DNA of 64,000 nucleotides from Flavobacterium sp. LMO8 (GCF_009495755.1 NZ_WIBJ01000015.1:1-64000); one strand, 5' to 3'. Positions 34,454 through 43,997 are shown, counted from the stretch's first letter. The notes: generated from the sequence alone by a model not told the origin. Program-made: numbers and translations.

Positions 34454-34933
34454 CTACAACAACTTCCCTTCTTCTCTCTCATAAAACTCATCAATAGACA
34501 ATTTTTCTTGTTGCGATGCCATAACCGCTAATGCATCACAGCGTTCGTTCTGCGGATGACTGTTATGTCCTTTTACCCATTGAAAATCGACTTGGTGTTT
34601 TCTATACACTTTTAAGAAGCGCATCCATAAATCTGGGTTTTTCTTGGCTTTGAAATTGATTTTTTCCCACTGAAATACCCAACGCTTTTCTACCGCATCC
34701 ACCACATATTTAGAATCGGAAACGACCAATACTTTAGTTTTTGGGTTTTTTAATTTCTCTAAACCTACGATTACCGCTAATAGTTCCATTCTATTATTAG
34801 TAGACAATCGAAAACCTTCATAAAATTCTTTTTTATAAGGCGTTCCCACCATTTCCATCACTACGCCATAACCCGCTGGCCCAGGATTTCCCTTGGCAGC
34901 ACCGTCTGTATATATGTGGACTTCGTGACTCAA
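34454..34933 (-). CDS. rnhA: Ribonuclease HI
   Basis: Degrades RNA in RNA-DNA hybrids such as Okazaki primers and R-loops. The catalytic carboxylates D10 (YTDGAAKGNPG), E50 (NRMELLA), D73 (VVSDSKYV) and D133 (NERCDALA), plus His123 in KGHNSHPQNE, are all present. 159 residues, normal length. It lies 11 bases downstream of purN and is probably co-transcribed with it. Confidence 0.95.
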   Translation of the reverse strand: MSHEVHIYTDGAAKGNPGPAGYGVVMEMVGTPYKKEFYEGFRLSTNNRMELLAVIVGLEKLKNPKTKVLVVSDSKYVVDAVEKRWVFQWEKINFKAKKNPDLWMRFLKVYRKHQVDFQWVKGHNSHPQNERCDALAVMASQQEKLSIDEFYEREEGKLL

Positions 34934-34944
34934 GTAAAAAGTGA

Positions 34945-35508
34945 TTAGTGATTAGTGATTAGCTTTCCAATTACCTCAGGAAAATATTGATGTTCTAATT
35001 CGTGAATTTTATGTGCAATTTCATCCGCAGATTTGCAATCTTCTATATTGACTGATTTTTGAAAAATAAATTCCCCTTCATCGTAATGTTCGTTTACATA
35101 ATGTATAGTGATTCCGGTTTCTTTTTCTTTATTATCTAAAACTGCTTGATGCACATTCATACCATACATGCCTTTTCCGCCGTATTTTGGCAATAAAGCA
35201 GGATGAATATTAATCACTTTTGGATATTCCTTTAATATAGACTCTGGAAATTTCAGTAGAAATCCGGCTAAAACGATTAAATCGGGTTGAAATTGGTGTA
35301 AATGTTCTAACACAAAACCTTCATTTAACTGTGTTTTATTAAAAACCACAGATGGTAAATTATGATTTTTAGCACGATCTAACACTTTGGCATCTGGTTT
35401 ATTACAAAAAACAGCAACCACTTTCCCGATTTCACTATTTTTAAAATATTTTATAATTTCTTCTGCATTAGAACCATTACCAGAAGCAAAAAGCACAATA
35501 TTCCTCAT
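34945..35508 (-). CDS. purN: Phosphoribosylglycinamide formyltransferase
   Basis: Transfers a formyl group from 10-formyl-THF to GAR in purine synthesis. Seen are FASGNGSNAEEII near the start and the catalytic block NIHPALLPKYGGKGMYG (Asn-His) in the middle. FVNEHYDEGEFIFQ-like (YVNEHYDEGEFIFQ) contains the Asp of the active site. 187 residues. The final codons (LITNH) lie in a small tandem repeat of GTGATTA. Confidence 0.93.
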   Translation of the reverse strand: MRNIVLFASGNGSNAEEIIKYFKNSEIGKVVAVFCNKPDAKVLDRAKNHNLPSVVFNKTQLNEGFVLEHLHQFQPDLIVLAGFLLKFPESILKEYPKVINIHPALLPKYGGKGMYGMNVHQAVLDNKEKETGITIHYVNEHYDEGEFIFQKSVNIEDCKSADEIAHKIHELEHQYFPEVIGKLITNH

Positions 35509-35643
35509 CTTTTCATTGATTTCTTACCACAAAAAAAAGAATAATAATTGGTAAAAAATAAAAAAAAGAAGCCATTGTGAATATTTTTTTTTATTTTCGT
35601 GTCACATTTAGTAACAAAAAGGTGGTTTTAAAATAAAGTTTTT

Positions 35644-35651
35644 TATTTTTG
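35644..35651 (+). promoter_or_regulatory. -7 element of acpP
   Basis: TATTTTTG, 29 bases before the acpP ATG, in the divergent purN/acpP gap. Confidence 0.5.
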
Positions 35652-35680
35652 CCAACAAATTAAATTAAAAATTAAAGATT

Positions 35681-35917
35681 ATGTCAGACATTGCATCAAG
35701 AGTAAAAGCGATTATCGTAGACAAATTAGGAGTTGACGAAAACGAAGTTGTAGCAGAAGCTAGCTTCACAAACGATTTAGGAGCTGATTCATTAGACACT
35801 GTTGAGCTAATTATGGAGTTCGAAAAAGAATTTGATATTCAAATTCCAGACGACCAAGCTGAAAACATTGCTACTGTAGGTCAAGCTATTTCTTACATCG
35901 AAGAAGCTAAAAAATAA
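35681..35917 (+). CDS. acpP: Acyl carrier protein
   Basis: 78 residues. Carries fatty-acyl intermediates on a 4'-phosphopantetheine arm at Ser37 in [12 protein letters not shown]. The acidic helix II ([18 protein letters not shown]) is the usual partner-binding face. It is followed by a terminator-like hairpin and then fabF, the normal order for fatty-acid synthesis genes. Confidence 0.97.
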   Translation: MSDIASRVKAIIVDKLGVDENEVVAEASFTNDLGADSLDTVELIMEFEKEFDIQIPDDQAENIATVGQAISYIEEAKK

Positions 35918-35927
35918 TAAATGAATT

Positions 35928-35960
35928 ACCCGTGTGCTTATTTTGGCATACGGGTTTTTA
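35928..35960 (+). terminator. Terminator/attenuator between acpP and fabF
   Basis: ACCCGTGTGC pairs with GCATACGGGT (one mismatch), then TTTTTATTATTTT. It would leave acpP more abundant than fabF-rnc. Confidence 0.8.
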
Positions 35961-36015
35961 TTATTTTAAAGAAAATTAGACTATTTTTGATTGAATTTCA
36001 ATCACAATATATTGA

Positions 36016-36063
36016 AATACCCTTGTCTCTTTACTCCTAATAATTAAAGAAAACACGGGTATT
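36016..36063 (+). repeat. Second inverted repeat in the acpP-fabF gap
   Basis: AATACCCTTGT (36016-36026) and ACACGGGTATT (36053-36063) are 10/11 complementary. The right arm is also an 8-bp perfect complement of the ACCCGTGT in the acpP terminator, so alternative pairings exist in a read-through transcript. Confidence 0.5.
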
Positions 36064-36095
36064 ATTTGTTTAAACGATTTTTTAAAAATTAGAAT

Positions 36096-37349
36096 ATGCA
36101 ATTAAAGCGTGTTGTTGTAACAGGTCTTGGAGCGTTAACTCCTATTGGAAATACTCTTCAAGAATATTGGGACGGTCTTGTGAACGGAAAAAGTGGCGCT
36201 GCCCCTATTACTTATTACGATACTGAAAAGCATAAAACAAAATTTGCTTGTGAGGTTAAGAACTTCAATGTTGAAGATTTTATAGATAAAAAAGAAGTTC
36301 GAAGAATGGATAAGTTTGCTCAATATGCTATTGTTGCAAGTGACGAAGCCATTAAAGATGCCGGTATTAACCTAGAAAATGTAAACAAACATAGAGTTGG
36401 TGTTATTTGGGGAGCAGGTATTGGAGGTTTACAAACTTTCCAAGACGAAGTAATGAATTATGCCGCTGGTGATGGAACACCACGTTTTAATCCATTCTTT
36501 ATTCCTAAAATGATTGCAGATATTGCTCCTGGACACATTTCAATGCGAAATGGTTTCATGGGACCAAACTATACTACGGTTTCTGCATGTGCTTCTTCGG
36601 CAAATGCTTTAGTAGACGCATTCAACTACATTCGTTTAGGAATGTGTGATGTTGTGGTTTCAGGAGGTTCTGAAGCAGCTGTAACTATAGCAGGTATGGG
36701 CGGATTTAACTCAATGCAGGCATTATCAACTAGAAACGAAAGTCCAGAAACAGCTTCTAGACCATTTGATGCTACTCGTGACGGATTTGTTTTAGGTGAA
36801 GGTGCCGGTGCTTTAGTATTAGAAGAGTACGAACATGCAATTGCACGTGGTGCTAAAATCTACTGCGAAGTAGGTGGTGGTGGTTTGTCTTCGGATGCCT
36901 ATCATTTAACAGCTCCACATCCAGAAGGAATTGGAGTTATTGCTGTAATGGAAAATTGTTTACGTGACGCTGGAATGAAACCTGAAGACGTAGACCATAT
37001 TAACACACACGGAACTTCTACTCCACTTGGAGACGTTGCCGAGTTAAAAGCAATTAAAGCCGTTTTTGGTGATCATGCTAAAAACATCAATATCAATTCA
37101 ACTAAATCGATGACAGGTCACTTATTAGGTGCTGCTGGTGCTATTGAAGCTATTGCTTCTATTTTAGCAATGCAAAACGGAATTGTACCTCCAACGATTA
37201 ATCATACTACTGTAGATGAAAACATTGATCCATCTTTAAACTTAACTTTAAACAAAACGCAAAAACGCGAAATTAAAGTAGCCATGAGTAATACTTTTGG
37301 TTTTGGTGGACATAACGCTTGTGTTTTATTCAAAAAATTTGAGAACTAA
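36096..37349 (+). CDS. fabF: Beta-ketoacyl-ACP synthase II
   Basis: Elongates acyl-ACP with malonyl-ACP. Catalytic Cys165 lies in TVSACASSANAL, the two active-site His in NTHGTSTPLGD and SMTGHLLGAAG, and the C-terminal glycine loop in SNTFGFGGHNAC. 417 residues, standard. rnc starts two bases after its stop codon. Confidence 0.96.
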   Translation: MQLKRVVVTGLGALTPIGNTLQEYWDGLVNGKSGAAPITYYDTEKHKTKFACEVKNFNVEDFIDKKEVRRMDKFAQYAIVASDEAIKDAGINLENVNKHRVGVIWGAGIGGLQTFQDEVMNYAAGDGTPRFNPFFIPKMIADIAPGHISMRNGFMGPNYTTVSACASSANALVDAFNYIRLGMCDVVVSGGSEAAVTIAGMGGFNSMQALSTRNESPETASRPFDATRDGFVLGEGAGALVLEEYEHAIARGAKIYCEVGGGGLSSDAYHLTAPHPEGIGVIAVMENCLRDAGMKPEDVDHINTHGTSTPLGDVAELKAIKAVFGDHAKNININSTKSMTGHLLGAAGAIEAIASILAMQNGIVPPTINHTTVDENIDPSLNLTLNKTQKREIKVAMSNTFGFGGHNACVLFKKFEN

Positions 37350-37351
37350 AC

Positions 37352-38095
37352 ATGCGTCGTCTATTTAATAAAATACGAAAAAATTCCCGTTCTCAAGAAG
37401 ACGGGATTTTTTTTGAAAAAATTACGAAAATACTTGGTTTTCAGCCTAAAGAATTAAAATATTACAGAAAAGCCTTCACCCATCGCTCGGCTAACAAAGT
37501 AGACGAAAAAGGAAATCCGTTCAATTACGAGCGATTGGAATTTCTTGGTGATGCTATGTTAGGAAGTGTTATTGCAGCTCATCTATATAACGAAGTACCT
37601 TCGGGCGATGAGGGTTATTTGACAAAAATGCGTTCGAAAATTGTAAGTAGAGAACATTTGAACGAACTTGGACGCGACTATAATCTCCTTCAATTTGTAG
37701 AAAGTAAAGTTAATTCTAGTCAATTTGGCGAAAATATACATGGTAATTTGTTTGAGGCATTCATTGGAGCTATTTATCTAGATAAAGGTTTCGTTTATTG
37801 TGAAAAATTTATCCAAAATAAAATCATCAAACAATATGTTGATATTGCAAAACTAGAAGGTAAAGTCATTAGTTATAAAAGTTTAATCATAGAATGGTGT
37901 CAAAAAGAAAAAATGTCTTTCCTTTTTGATTTTGTGGAAGATAACGGCATTGAAGGTCAGAAATATTTTGGTGTAAAATTACTTATCGATCAAAAAATTA
38001 TCGCTAGAGCAAGAGCTACTTCTAAGAAAAAAGCAGAAGAAAAAGCATCACAACGTGCTTATTTTGCTTTACAAGAAAAAATTTTAAAAAAATAA
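37352..38095 (+). CDS. rnc: Ribonuclease III
   Basis: Cleaves double-stranded RNA in rRNA and mRNA processing. The RNase III domain (about 20-165) carries the signature NYERLEFLGDAMLGSV, with the distal Asp/Glu in GNLFEAFIGAIYLDKG. A dsRNA-binding domain (about 172-245) ends in KKKAEEKASQRAYFAL. 247 residues. Directly after fabF in the same operon. Confidence 0.96.
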   Translation: MRRLFNKIRKNSRSQEDGIFFEKITKILGFQPKELKYYRKAFTHRSANKVDEKGNPFNYERLEFLGDAMLGSVIAAHLYNEVPSGDEGYLTKMRSKIVSREHLNELGRDYNLLQFVESKVNSSQFGENIHGNLFEAFIGAIYLDKGFVYCEKFIQNKIIKQYVDIAKLEGKVISYKSLIIEWCQKEKMSFLFDFVEDNGIEGQKYFGVKLLIDQKIIARARATSKKKAEEKASQRAYFALQEKILKK

Positions 38096-38197
38096 CCTAG
38101 TACTAAAACGTTTTCGTTACTAAATTATCGTTAAGAACACCAAAACTGGTATTTTTTAATAGATTTTAATCTTATCTTTACAACTTAAATTCTGGTA

Positions 38198-38671
38198 ATG
38201 GCCATTCATAAAATTCAAATAAACGATTTTGTTTCAGACGATTATGAATTAATAGCCATTCACTCATCTTTAGATGATTACAAATTGGCTTTTATGCTGA
38301 ACAAGGAATTAGACATTCAATTAAGCAAAAATAATGCTTATGTAGAAATTGCCATTCCAGAAGGAAAAAGCGCTTTTAGTAACTTCACATTTGATGATGA
38401 AAAGAACGATATAATTTGGACTTTAATCGATAACAAAACTACGATAATAAATTCCAAAAAACAGCCAACTTCATTATTTGAGCAGGTTGACATTACCGTT
38501 TTTTTACTACCTGAATTTAAAAAAGCCGATTACCTTATAAAAATTGAAAATATAGATTACGGTTTTGATTCAGAACCTATAATTGAGAAAATTCAGAAAA
38601 TTAAAAATGTAACTACGGCTTACGCGATTGATATCACGAACTTAAAATCTAAAAATAATTTAATTTTTTAA
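38198..38671 (+). CDS. IPExxxVDY family protein
   Basis: 157 residues. A flavobacterial family named for a motif that appears here as LPEFKKADY, near residue 105. The N-terminus is beta-rich (DYELIAIHSSLDDYKLAFMLN). No signal peptide and no known activity. It is regularly found between rnc and pyk, as here, six bases before pyk, which suggests a link with pyruvate kinase or RNase III expression. A TATCTTTA element upstream (about 38174) may be its promoter. Confidence 0.8.
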   Translation: MAIHKIQINDFVSDDYELIAIHSSLDDYKLAFMLNKELDIQLSKNNAYVEIAIPEGKSAFSNFTFDDEKNDIIWTLIDNKTTIINSKKQPTSLFEQVDITVFLLPEFKKADYLIKIENIDYGFDSEPIIEKIQKIKNVTTAYAIDITNLKSKNNLIF

Positions 38672-38676
38672 TTAAA

Positions 38677-40107
38677 ATGCCAACAAACAAAAAAACTAAA
38701 ATTGTAGCTACCCTAGGCCCTGCTTGTAGTACAAAGGAAGTAATAAAAAATATGATTGACGCTGGAGTTAATGTATTTAGAATTAACTTTTCACACGCTG
38801 ATTATACAGATGTATCAGAGCGAATTAAAATCATTAGGGAATTAAACGATGAATTTGGTTACACAACTTCAATTTTAGCCGATTTACAAGGGCCAAAATT
38901 ACGTGTAGGTGTAATGAAAGAAGATGTTGTTGTAAATCCTGGTGACATTATTACTTTTCAAACTTCTGATGATGTTCCTGGAACAGCAGATAGAGTATAC
39001 ATGAACTACAAAGAATTCCCAAGAGACGTTAATCCTGGTGAAAGAATTTTGTTAGATGATGGAAAACTAATGTTTGAAGCCATTGAAACAAATAGAACTA
39101 ATGAAGTGGTTTGTAAAGTTATCCAAGGTGGTCCATTAAAATCGAAAAAAGGAGTTAACTTACCTAATACTAAAGTTTCGTTACCCGCTTTAACAACAAA
39201 AGATATTAAAGATGCTATTTTTGCTTGTGAAAACAAGGTTGATTGGATGGCGCTTTCATTTGTAAGAACTAAAGAAGATATTAAAGACTTACAAGATTTA
39301 ATCGAAAAACATTCAGATCATAAAATTCCAATTATTGCAAAAATTGAGAAACCAGAAGCGGTAGAAAACATTAATGAAATTGTAGTTGCTTGTGATGGTT
39401 TGATGGTTGCTCGTGGAGATTTAGGTGTAGAAGTTCCTGCTGAGGAAGTACCTTTAATTCAGAAAAAATTAATCCACAGAGCAAAAACAGCGCGTATTCC
39501 AGTAATTGTAGCAACGCAAATGATGGAAACAATGATTACTTCATTAACTCCAACCAGAGCCGAAGTAAATGATGTTGCTAACTCGGTAATGGATGGTGCA
39601 GATGCGGTAATGTTATCTGGAGAAACATCTGTAGGAAATTATCCTGTTCAAGTAATCGAAACGATGACAAGAATTATTGAAAGTGTTGAAGATTCTCCAC
39701 TTATTAAAGTTCCTGTTTCTCAACCTCAAATAAAAAATGCTCGTTATATTACCAAATCGATTTGTTATCATGCGGCTTTAATGGCAGATACTATTAATGC
39801 AAAAGCGATAACAACATTAACAAACTCAGGTTATACAGCATTTCAAATTTCGGCTTGGAGACCAAAATCGCATATTTTAGTATTTACATCTAATAAAAGA
39901 ATCTTAACACAATTAAATTTATTATGGGGCGTAAGAGCTTACTTCTATGACAAATTAGTAAGTACAGATGACACCATTGAAGATATTAATGTGATTTGCA
40001 AAGAGAAAAAATACGTTAAAAAAGGTGATATGGTTATCAACTTAGCAGCAATGCCTATTGTAGCTAAAGGAATGGTAAATACATTAAGAGTTTCTGAAAT
40101 AGAGTAA
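38677..40107 (+). CDS. pyk: Pyruvate kinase
   Basis: Last step of glycolysis: PEP plus ADP to pyruvate and ATP. 476 residues with an N-terminal TKIVATLGPAC block and RINFSHAD. The catalytic lysine and metal-binding Glu lie in PIIAKIEKPEAVENI, followed by VARGDLGVE and ATQMMETMI. A C-terminal regulatory domain follows. It ends at a strong terminator. Confidence 0.97.
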   Translation: MPTNKKTKIVATLGPACSTKEVIKNMIDAGVNVFRINFSHADYTDVSERIKIIRELNDEFGYTTSILADLQGPKLRVGVMKEDVVVNPGDIITFQTSDDVPGTADRVYMNYKEFPRDVNPGERILLDDGKLMFEAIETNRTNEVVCKVIQGGPLKSKKGVNLPNTKVSLPALTTKDIKDAIFACENKVDWMALSFVRTKEDIKDLQDLIEKHSDHKIPIIAKIEKPEAVENINEIVVACDGLMVARGDLGVEVPAEEVPLIQKKLIHRAKTARIPVIVATQMMETMITSLTPTRAEVNDVANSVMDGADAVMLSGETSVGNYPVQVIETMTRIIESVEDSPLIKVPVSQPQIKNARYITKSICYHAALMADTINAKAITTLTNSGYTAFQISAWRPKSHILVFTSNKRILTQLNLLWGVRAYFYDKLVSTDDTIEDINVICKEKKYVKKGDMVINLAAMPIVAKGMVNTLRVSEIE

Positions 40108-40125
40108 GCTTTACTTTATAATTAT

Positions 40126-40162
40126 AAAAAAACGAGTGCTAGTAATTTAGCACTCGTTTTTT
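40126..40162 (+). terminator. Terminator of pyk
   Basis: AAAAAACGAGTGCT, loop AGTAATTT, AGCACTCGTTTTTT: a perfect 14-bp stem. Confidence 0.95.
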
Positions 40163-40174
40163 GTTTATCTAGGT

Positions 40175-40248
40175 TGTCATTCTGAACTCGATTCAGAATC
40201 TCTCTTGATAAATAATAAATTAGAAGCTGAAACGAGTTCAGCTTGACA
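40175..40248. repeat. Imperfect palindromic repeat element
   Basis: Outer arms TGTCATTCTGAACTCG (40175-40190) and CGAGTTCAGCTTGACA (40233-40248) are 14/16 complementary. The inner palindrome ATTCTGAACTCGATTCAGAAT and the phrase AATCTCTCTTGATAA are typical of dispersed repeats in Flavobacterium. A related degenerate phrase (ATTTCTCTTGATGAGGA) occurs near 53421. Confidence 0.65.
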
Positions 40249-40273
40249 GAAGTTTTAGTTTTACTATTTAAAT

Positions 40274-40789
40274 TTAAGCAGCTATTTTTTCAAACGCAAT
40301 AAAATTAGTCACTTCGCCTTTGTGATTGAAAACGGGAAAGCCTTTGATGTGACATTTGTATAACGAACCATCTTTGCAGTAATTAATTACATTTTTTTCA
40401 AACGGAATTTTATTGATAATGGCTTGTCTAATTTCGTTGCTTACTTGTAAATCTGTTTGTTTGCCTTGAAACATTTTTGGTGAATTTCCGACTACTTCGT
40501 TTGCTTCATAACCATTCATGTTTTTGATGTTTTTGGTTGCGAAAACAATTTTTAATTGTGCATCAGTTACTACAATTACGGTTTTATCTTGTAAACTTTC
40601 TTTAAAATCCCAAACCGATTTCCATTGATTTTTGTTGGCAATTTGATGCAACGAATTTACATCGTGAAGCAACACATTCGTTTGCAACAAATACTGAGAA
40701 TAAATATCCCAAGATACCAACGGCATTGCTTTTGTAACGCCATTTTCATACTGTTTTGCAAACGCAGCATCGTAAACTTTGAACTCCAT
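40274..40789 (-). CDS. PAS domain protein without output domain
   Basis: 171 residues. A C-terminal PAS fold (about 65-170) is visible with NMNGYEANEVVGNSPKMFQG, INKIPFEKNVINYCKDGS and GEVTNFIAFE. No kinase, GGDEF or DNA-binding part is present, so it senses through protein contact or is a stand-alone sensor. The NGYEANEV/GKSPKM pattern is that of LOV-like PAS domains, but the flavin-binding Cys motif (NCRFLQ) is absent. It is isolated, with repeats on one side and dinB on the other. Confidence 0.8.
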   Translation of the reverse strand: MEFKVYDAAFAKQYENGVTKAMPLVSWDIYSQYLLQTNVLLHDVNSLHQIANKNQWKSVWDFKESLQDKTVIVVTDAQLKIVFATKNIKNMNGYEANEVVGNSPKMFQGKQTDLQVSNEIRQAIINKIPFEKNVINYCKDGSLYKCHIKGFPVFNHKGEVTNFIAFEKIAA

Positions 40790-40871
40790 AACAATTCTAA
40801 TTTGGGATAAAGCTAATAAGAAAAATGAATCAATAAGTTAGAAAAGGCAACTTTAACGCATGTTTAAGTAA

Positions 40872-41969
40872 TTAAAACTCAAACTTCAATTGCACCGAAA
40901 CACTTTTTTGAGGTAAAGCGGTTTTGGTTTTTTCTTCGTTGTTTAGGTTATGAATGGAAATACCAAGTAATCGAACGGAATTTCTCAGTCGTTCTTGATA
41001 GAGTAAATCTTTAGCAACGTCTAAAATGATGTTTTTGTCGTTTACAAAATACGGCAAAGTTTTGCTTCGGGTTTGTAAAGTGAAATCGGAATATTTTATT
41101 TTTAAGGTGATGGTTTTTCCTGATATTTTGCTTTTTTGTAGGCGTTTTTCTAATTCTTTGGAAATGCTTTGCAAACGTTCTTCCATGAAAATTTCGGAAG
41201 ATAAATTTTCTCCAAAAGTACGTTCCGCTCCTACCGATTTAATTTTTCGGTTGGGTTTTACCGCGCTATTGTGAATGCCACGCACAATTTGATAATAATG
41301 CAAACCACTGTTACCAAAATGTTTATCGAGATATTCTAACGGTTTTTGCTTTAAATCATAACCCGTGAAAATGCCTAATTGGTACATTTTTTCAGCTGTA
41401 ACTTTTCCTACGCCATAGAACTTTTTTACATCTAATTTTTCTAAAAAGGCTTCTACCTCATCTGGATTTACTGTTTTTTGTCCGTTTGGTTTGTTGTAAT
41501 CGGAAGCAATTTTGGCTACAAATTTATTAACAGAAATTCCTGCAGAAGCCGTAAGTCCAACTTCTTCATAAATGCGTTTTCTGATTTCTTGTGCTATTAA
41601 TGTCGCACTGGGATTGCCTTTTTTGTTTTTGGTAACGTCTAAATAGGCTTCATCGAGGGATAACGGTTCGACTAAATCGGTGTAATCAAGGAAAATTTTT
41701 CTGATTTTCTTCGAAATTTCTATGTAACGGTCAAATCGTGGTCGTACAAAAATTAAATTAGGACACAATTTCTTCGCTTGAATACCGCTAATCGCACTTC
41801 GAACTCCGTATTTTCTAGCTTCGTAACTTGCGGCTGAAACCACACCACGAACTTCGCTTCCGCCTACTGCCAAAGGTTTTCCTTTCAGCTCAGGATTGTC
41901 CATTTGCTCTACCGATGCATAAAACGCATCCATGTCAACGTGAATTATTTTTCGATAGTTCTCGCTCAT
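40872..41969 (-). CDS. dinB: DNA polymerase IV (Y-family)
   Basis: Error-prone translesion polymerase, 365 residues. Palm catalytic acids D12/D14 (HVDMDAFYASVEQ) and D106-E107 (SLDEAYLDV) are present. Finger, thumb (helix-hairpin-helix, KFYGVGKVTAEKM) and little-finger domains follow. The C-terminus ends KSVSVQLKFEF, which lacks an obvious QLxLF-type clamp motif but has VQLKFEF, a likely beta-clamp binding site. Three bases after the upstream membrane-protein gene. Confidence 0.95.
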   Translation of the reverse strand: MSENYRKIIHVDMDAFYASVEQMDNPELKGKPLAVGGSEVRGVVSAASYEARKYGVRSAISGIQAKKLCPNLIFVRPRFDRYIEISKKIRKIFLDYTDLVEPLSLDEAYLDVTKNKKGNPSATLIAQEIRKRIYEEVGLTASAGISVNKFVAKIASDYNKPNGQKTVNPDEVEAFLEKLDVKKFYGVGKVTAEKMYQLGIFTGYDLKQKPLEYLDKHFGNSGLHYYQIVRGIHNSAVKPNRKIKSVGAERTFGENLSSEIFMEERLQSISKELEKRLQKSKISGKTITLKIKYSDFTLQTRSKTLPYFVNDKNIILDVAKDLLYQERLRNSVRLLGISIHNLNNEEKTKTALPQKSVSVQLKFEF

Positions 41970-41972
41970 ACA

Positions 41973-43997
41973 TTATTCGGTAGGAAAAAAGAAACTCATC
42001 GGTTTACTTAAAAATCGTCTTTTGATAGATGAAAAAATAGGTTTCAACTCGGTTAATGGAATATTTCTAGAGCGAAAAGCCAATCCTAACGACAATCCAA
42101 AACTAACTAAAAAATTGACTAAACCAATCATGAAAACACCAAAAATTCCCCAAAACAACAAATTATCTTCAACCTGAAATTTAGCGTCGTACAAGGCTAA
42201 TGCTAAATTTCCACTGGCAAAAGTAATATGGCGAATATCTAAACTTAAACCTAAAAATTTACCAATTGAAGAAGTGCTTCCAAGAAAAACACCAAACCAA
42301 AAATTAGACATTAATCCTGGCCATTTATTATCGTACCAATTAGCGAAATTTTTAGTTCTTTCTTTTCCAAATGTCATTTTTAACCATGGATGCTCTTCTA
42401 TTCTGTATTTAACATCAAAATGCTTGTCGCGATTGGCTATACTTCCTGAAATAATTCCAGATAAGAATAAGAAAAACCCAGCAATAGCAGCATGAAATAG
42501 CAATAAAGATTGAATTGGATTCAAATCGATGATGAATTTTTCCCATTTCATTTCGGCTATATTAATTCCAAAAGTAGTATCTATCATCCAAATACCTAAC
42601 AAAGCTATTGGAAACGCCATAATTACATTTCCAACAAAAGCAATAAACTGCGAACGAAACAAACGCGCGAATAATTTGGCAAAACTTTTATGCTTTTCAT
42701 CTGCAGAAATGGAATTTTTTTTCAAACCATCTTCTAAAGCAGATATTAGAGCTGAAGCTGTCATGGCTGGTTGTTTTGTAGCTAAAGTAAATCCCAACAA
42801 ATAAATAATGATAAATCCTATCGAATAATTTAAGCTGTATAAAAATGCGTGTCCAAAATCGCTTATTTCTACTTTTGAGAGGAGTAATTTAAAAATACAC
42901 AAAATCCCAACGATCAATCCTCCTCCAAGTGCCGCATACAACATTTTGAAATATTCTGTTTTACTTTCAGTAATATAATTTTCGCCTGTTTTTGCGGTGT
43001 GTTGTGTAATTTCGTAAGACAACAATTGTGTGCTTTCAGCAAATAATTTTCTTACGTTTGTTTTTAAACAATTGTATTTGATTAGTTTGATAGCTAATTC
43101 TATCGATTTTGATTTCTTTTCTTCGGGTTTGTCAATCACTAAAAGCGGCATCAAAACACCAATGCGATACAAATGTTGTTTTATGCTTAATAGGTTTTGG
43201 TTCACGCGTAGCGAAATTCCGTATTTTGAAGAGTTTTGAAAGGCTTTCTCGACAAATTCGTTACATTGCTTATGCAAAACCAATAATTGCTTAAAATTAA
43301 TGTCTGATGATGTTGTAAAAAACTCCGATTCTTTAGTTCGAATGGTTTTTTCAATAGCATATAATTCTTTTTCAAAAGCTGCAAACGGACTTTCTAAACC
43401 TGAATATTCGGGCACCATTTTCATAACATCGGTTTCCAAGGCTTTTCCGCTGGTACGTTGCGACAACAAATTTATAGCTTCCATTACTTCGTACAAAGGC
43501 GCATGAGCTTCAACCGATTCATAAATGGTTTCAAATTCAAACAAATCGAAAAGAGTTTCTAATTCTACTTTTGGAATTTTATTAACCCAAATTGGATCTG
43601 AATCAGCATAAAAAATCTGATTTAAAACATACTGTAATGTATCTTTTGGCGCTTGATATGGAAGGATTTTGGCAAAAATTCGCTTTTTTACTTCATAAAA
43701 GAAATCGATGTCTTGTAAAATTCCAGCATCGGTTAAAATGGCATCAAAATTTTTGTTTTCCAACACGGTTTTTAAATACGCTACAAAGTTGTCTCGTTCA
43801 ACTTGATTATTCGAAAAGAACTCAATTGTATTAAAAAGACTAAAACTTTCATGTTTTTTTGGGTTTTTCGGACGAATAGCATTCACCAATTGAACCAATA
43901 TATCGATATCGTTCTCTTCGTTTTTCCAAAGCTGCAATTCATTAAAATATTTTCTAATAATGATATCGAGCATTGTATTCACATTTTTTCTTAGCAT
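41973..43997 (-). CDS. Membrane protein annotated as site-specific recombinase (Gcr/PF10136 family)
   Basis: 674 residues. Residues about 1-330 are helical and soluble, with many charged segments. From about 345 to 645 there are seven or so transmembrane helices (such as LGGGLIVGILCIFKLLL and FHAAIAGFFLFLSGIISG). This is the family labelled site-specific recombinase. I see no Tyr or Ser recombinase active site, and the membrane topology does not fit DNA recombination. Co-transcribed with dinB downstream. The true role is unknown. Confidence 0.7.
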   Translation of the reverse strand: MLRKNVNTMLDIIIRKYFNELQLWKNEENDIDILVQLVNAIRPKNPKKHESFSLFNTIEFFSNNQVERDNFVAYLKTVLENKNFDAILTDAGILQDIDFFYEVKKRIFAKILPYQAPKDTLQYVLNQIFYADSDPIWVNKIPKVELETLFDLFEFETIYESVEAHAPLYEVMEAINLLSQRTSGKALETDVMKMVPEYSGLESPFAAFEKELYAIEKTIRTKESEFFTTSSDINFKQLLVLHKQCNEFVEKAFQNSSKYGISLRVNQNLLSIKQHLYRIGVLMPLLVIDKPEEKKSKSIELAIKLIKYNCLKTNVRKLFAESTQLLSYEITQHTAKTGENYITESKTEYFKMLYAALGGGLIVGILCIFKLLLSKVEISDFGHAFLYSLNYSIGFIIIYLLGFTLATKQPAMTASALISALEDGLKKNSISADEKHKSFAKLFARLFRSQFIAFVGNVIMAFPIALLGIWMIDTTFGINIAEMKWEKFIIDLNPIQSLLLFHAAIAGFFLFLSGIISGSIANRDKHFDVKYRIEEHPWLKMTFGKERTKNFANWYDNKWPGLMSNFWFGVFLGSTSSIGKFLGLSLDIRHITFASGNLALALYDAKFQVEDNLLFWGIFGVFMIGLVNFLVSFGLSLGLAFRSRNIPLTELKPIFSSIKRRFLSKPMSFFFPTE

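Noticed and set aside
34945-34970. Tandem GTGATTA repeats at the purN end as a regulatory element
   Set aside because: Only three short copies, inside coding sequence; probably slippage.
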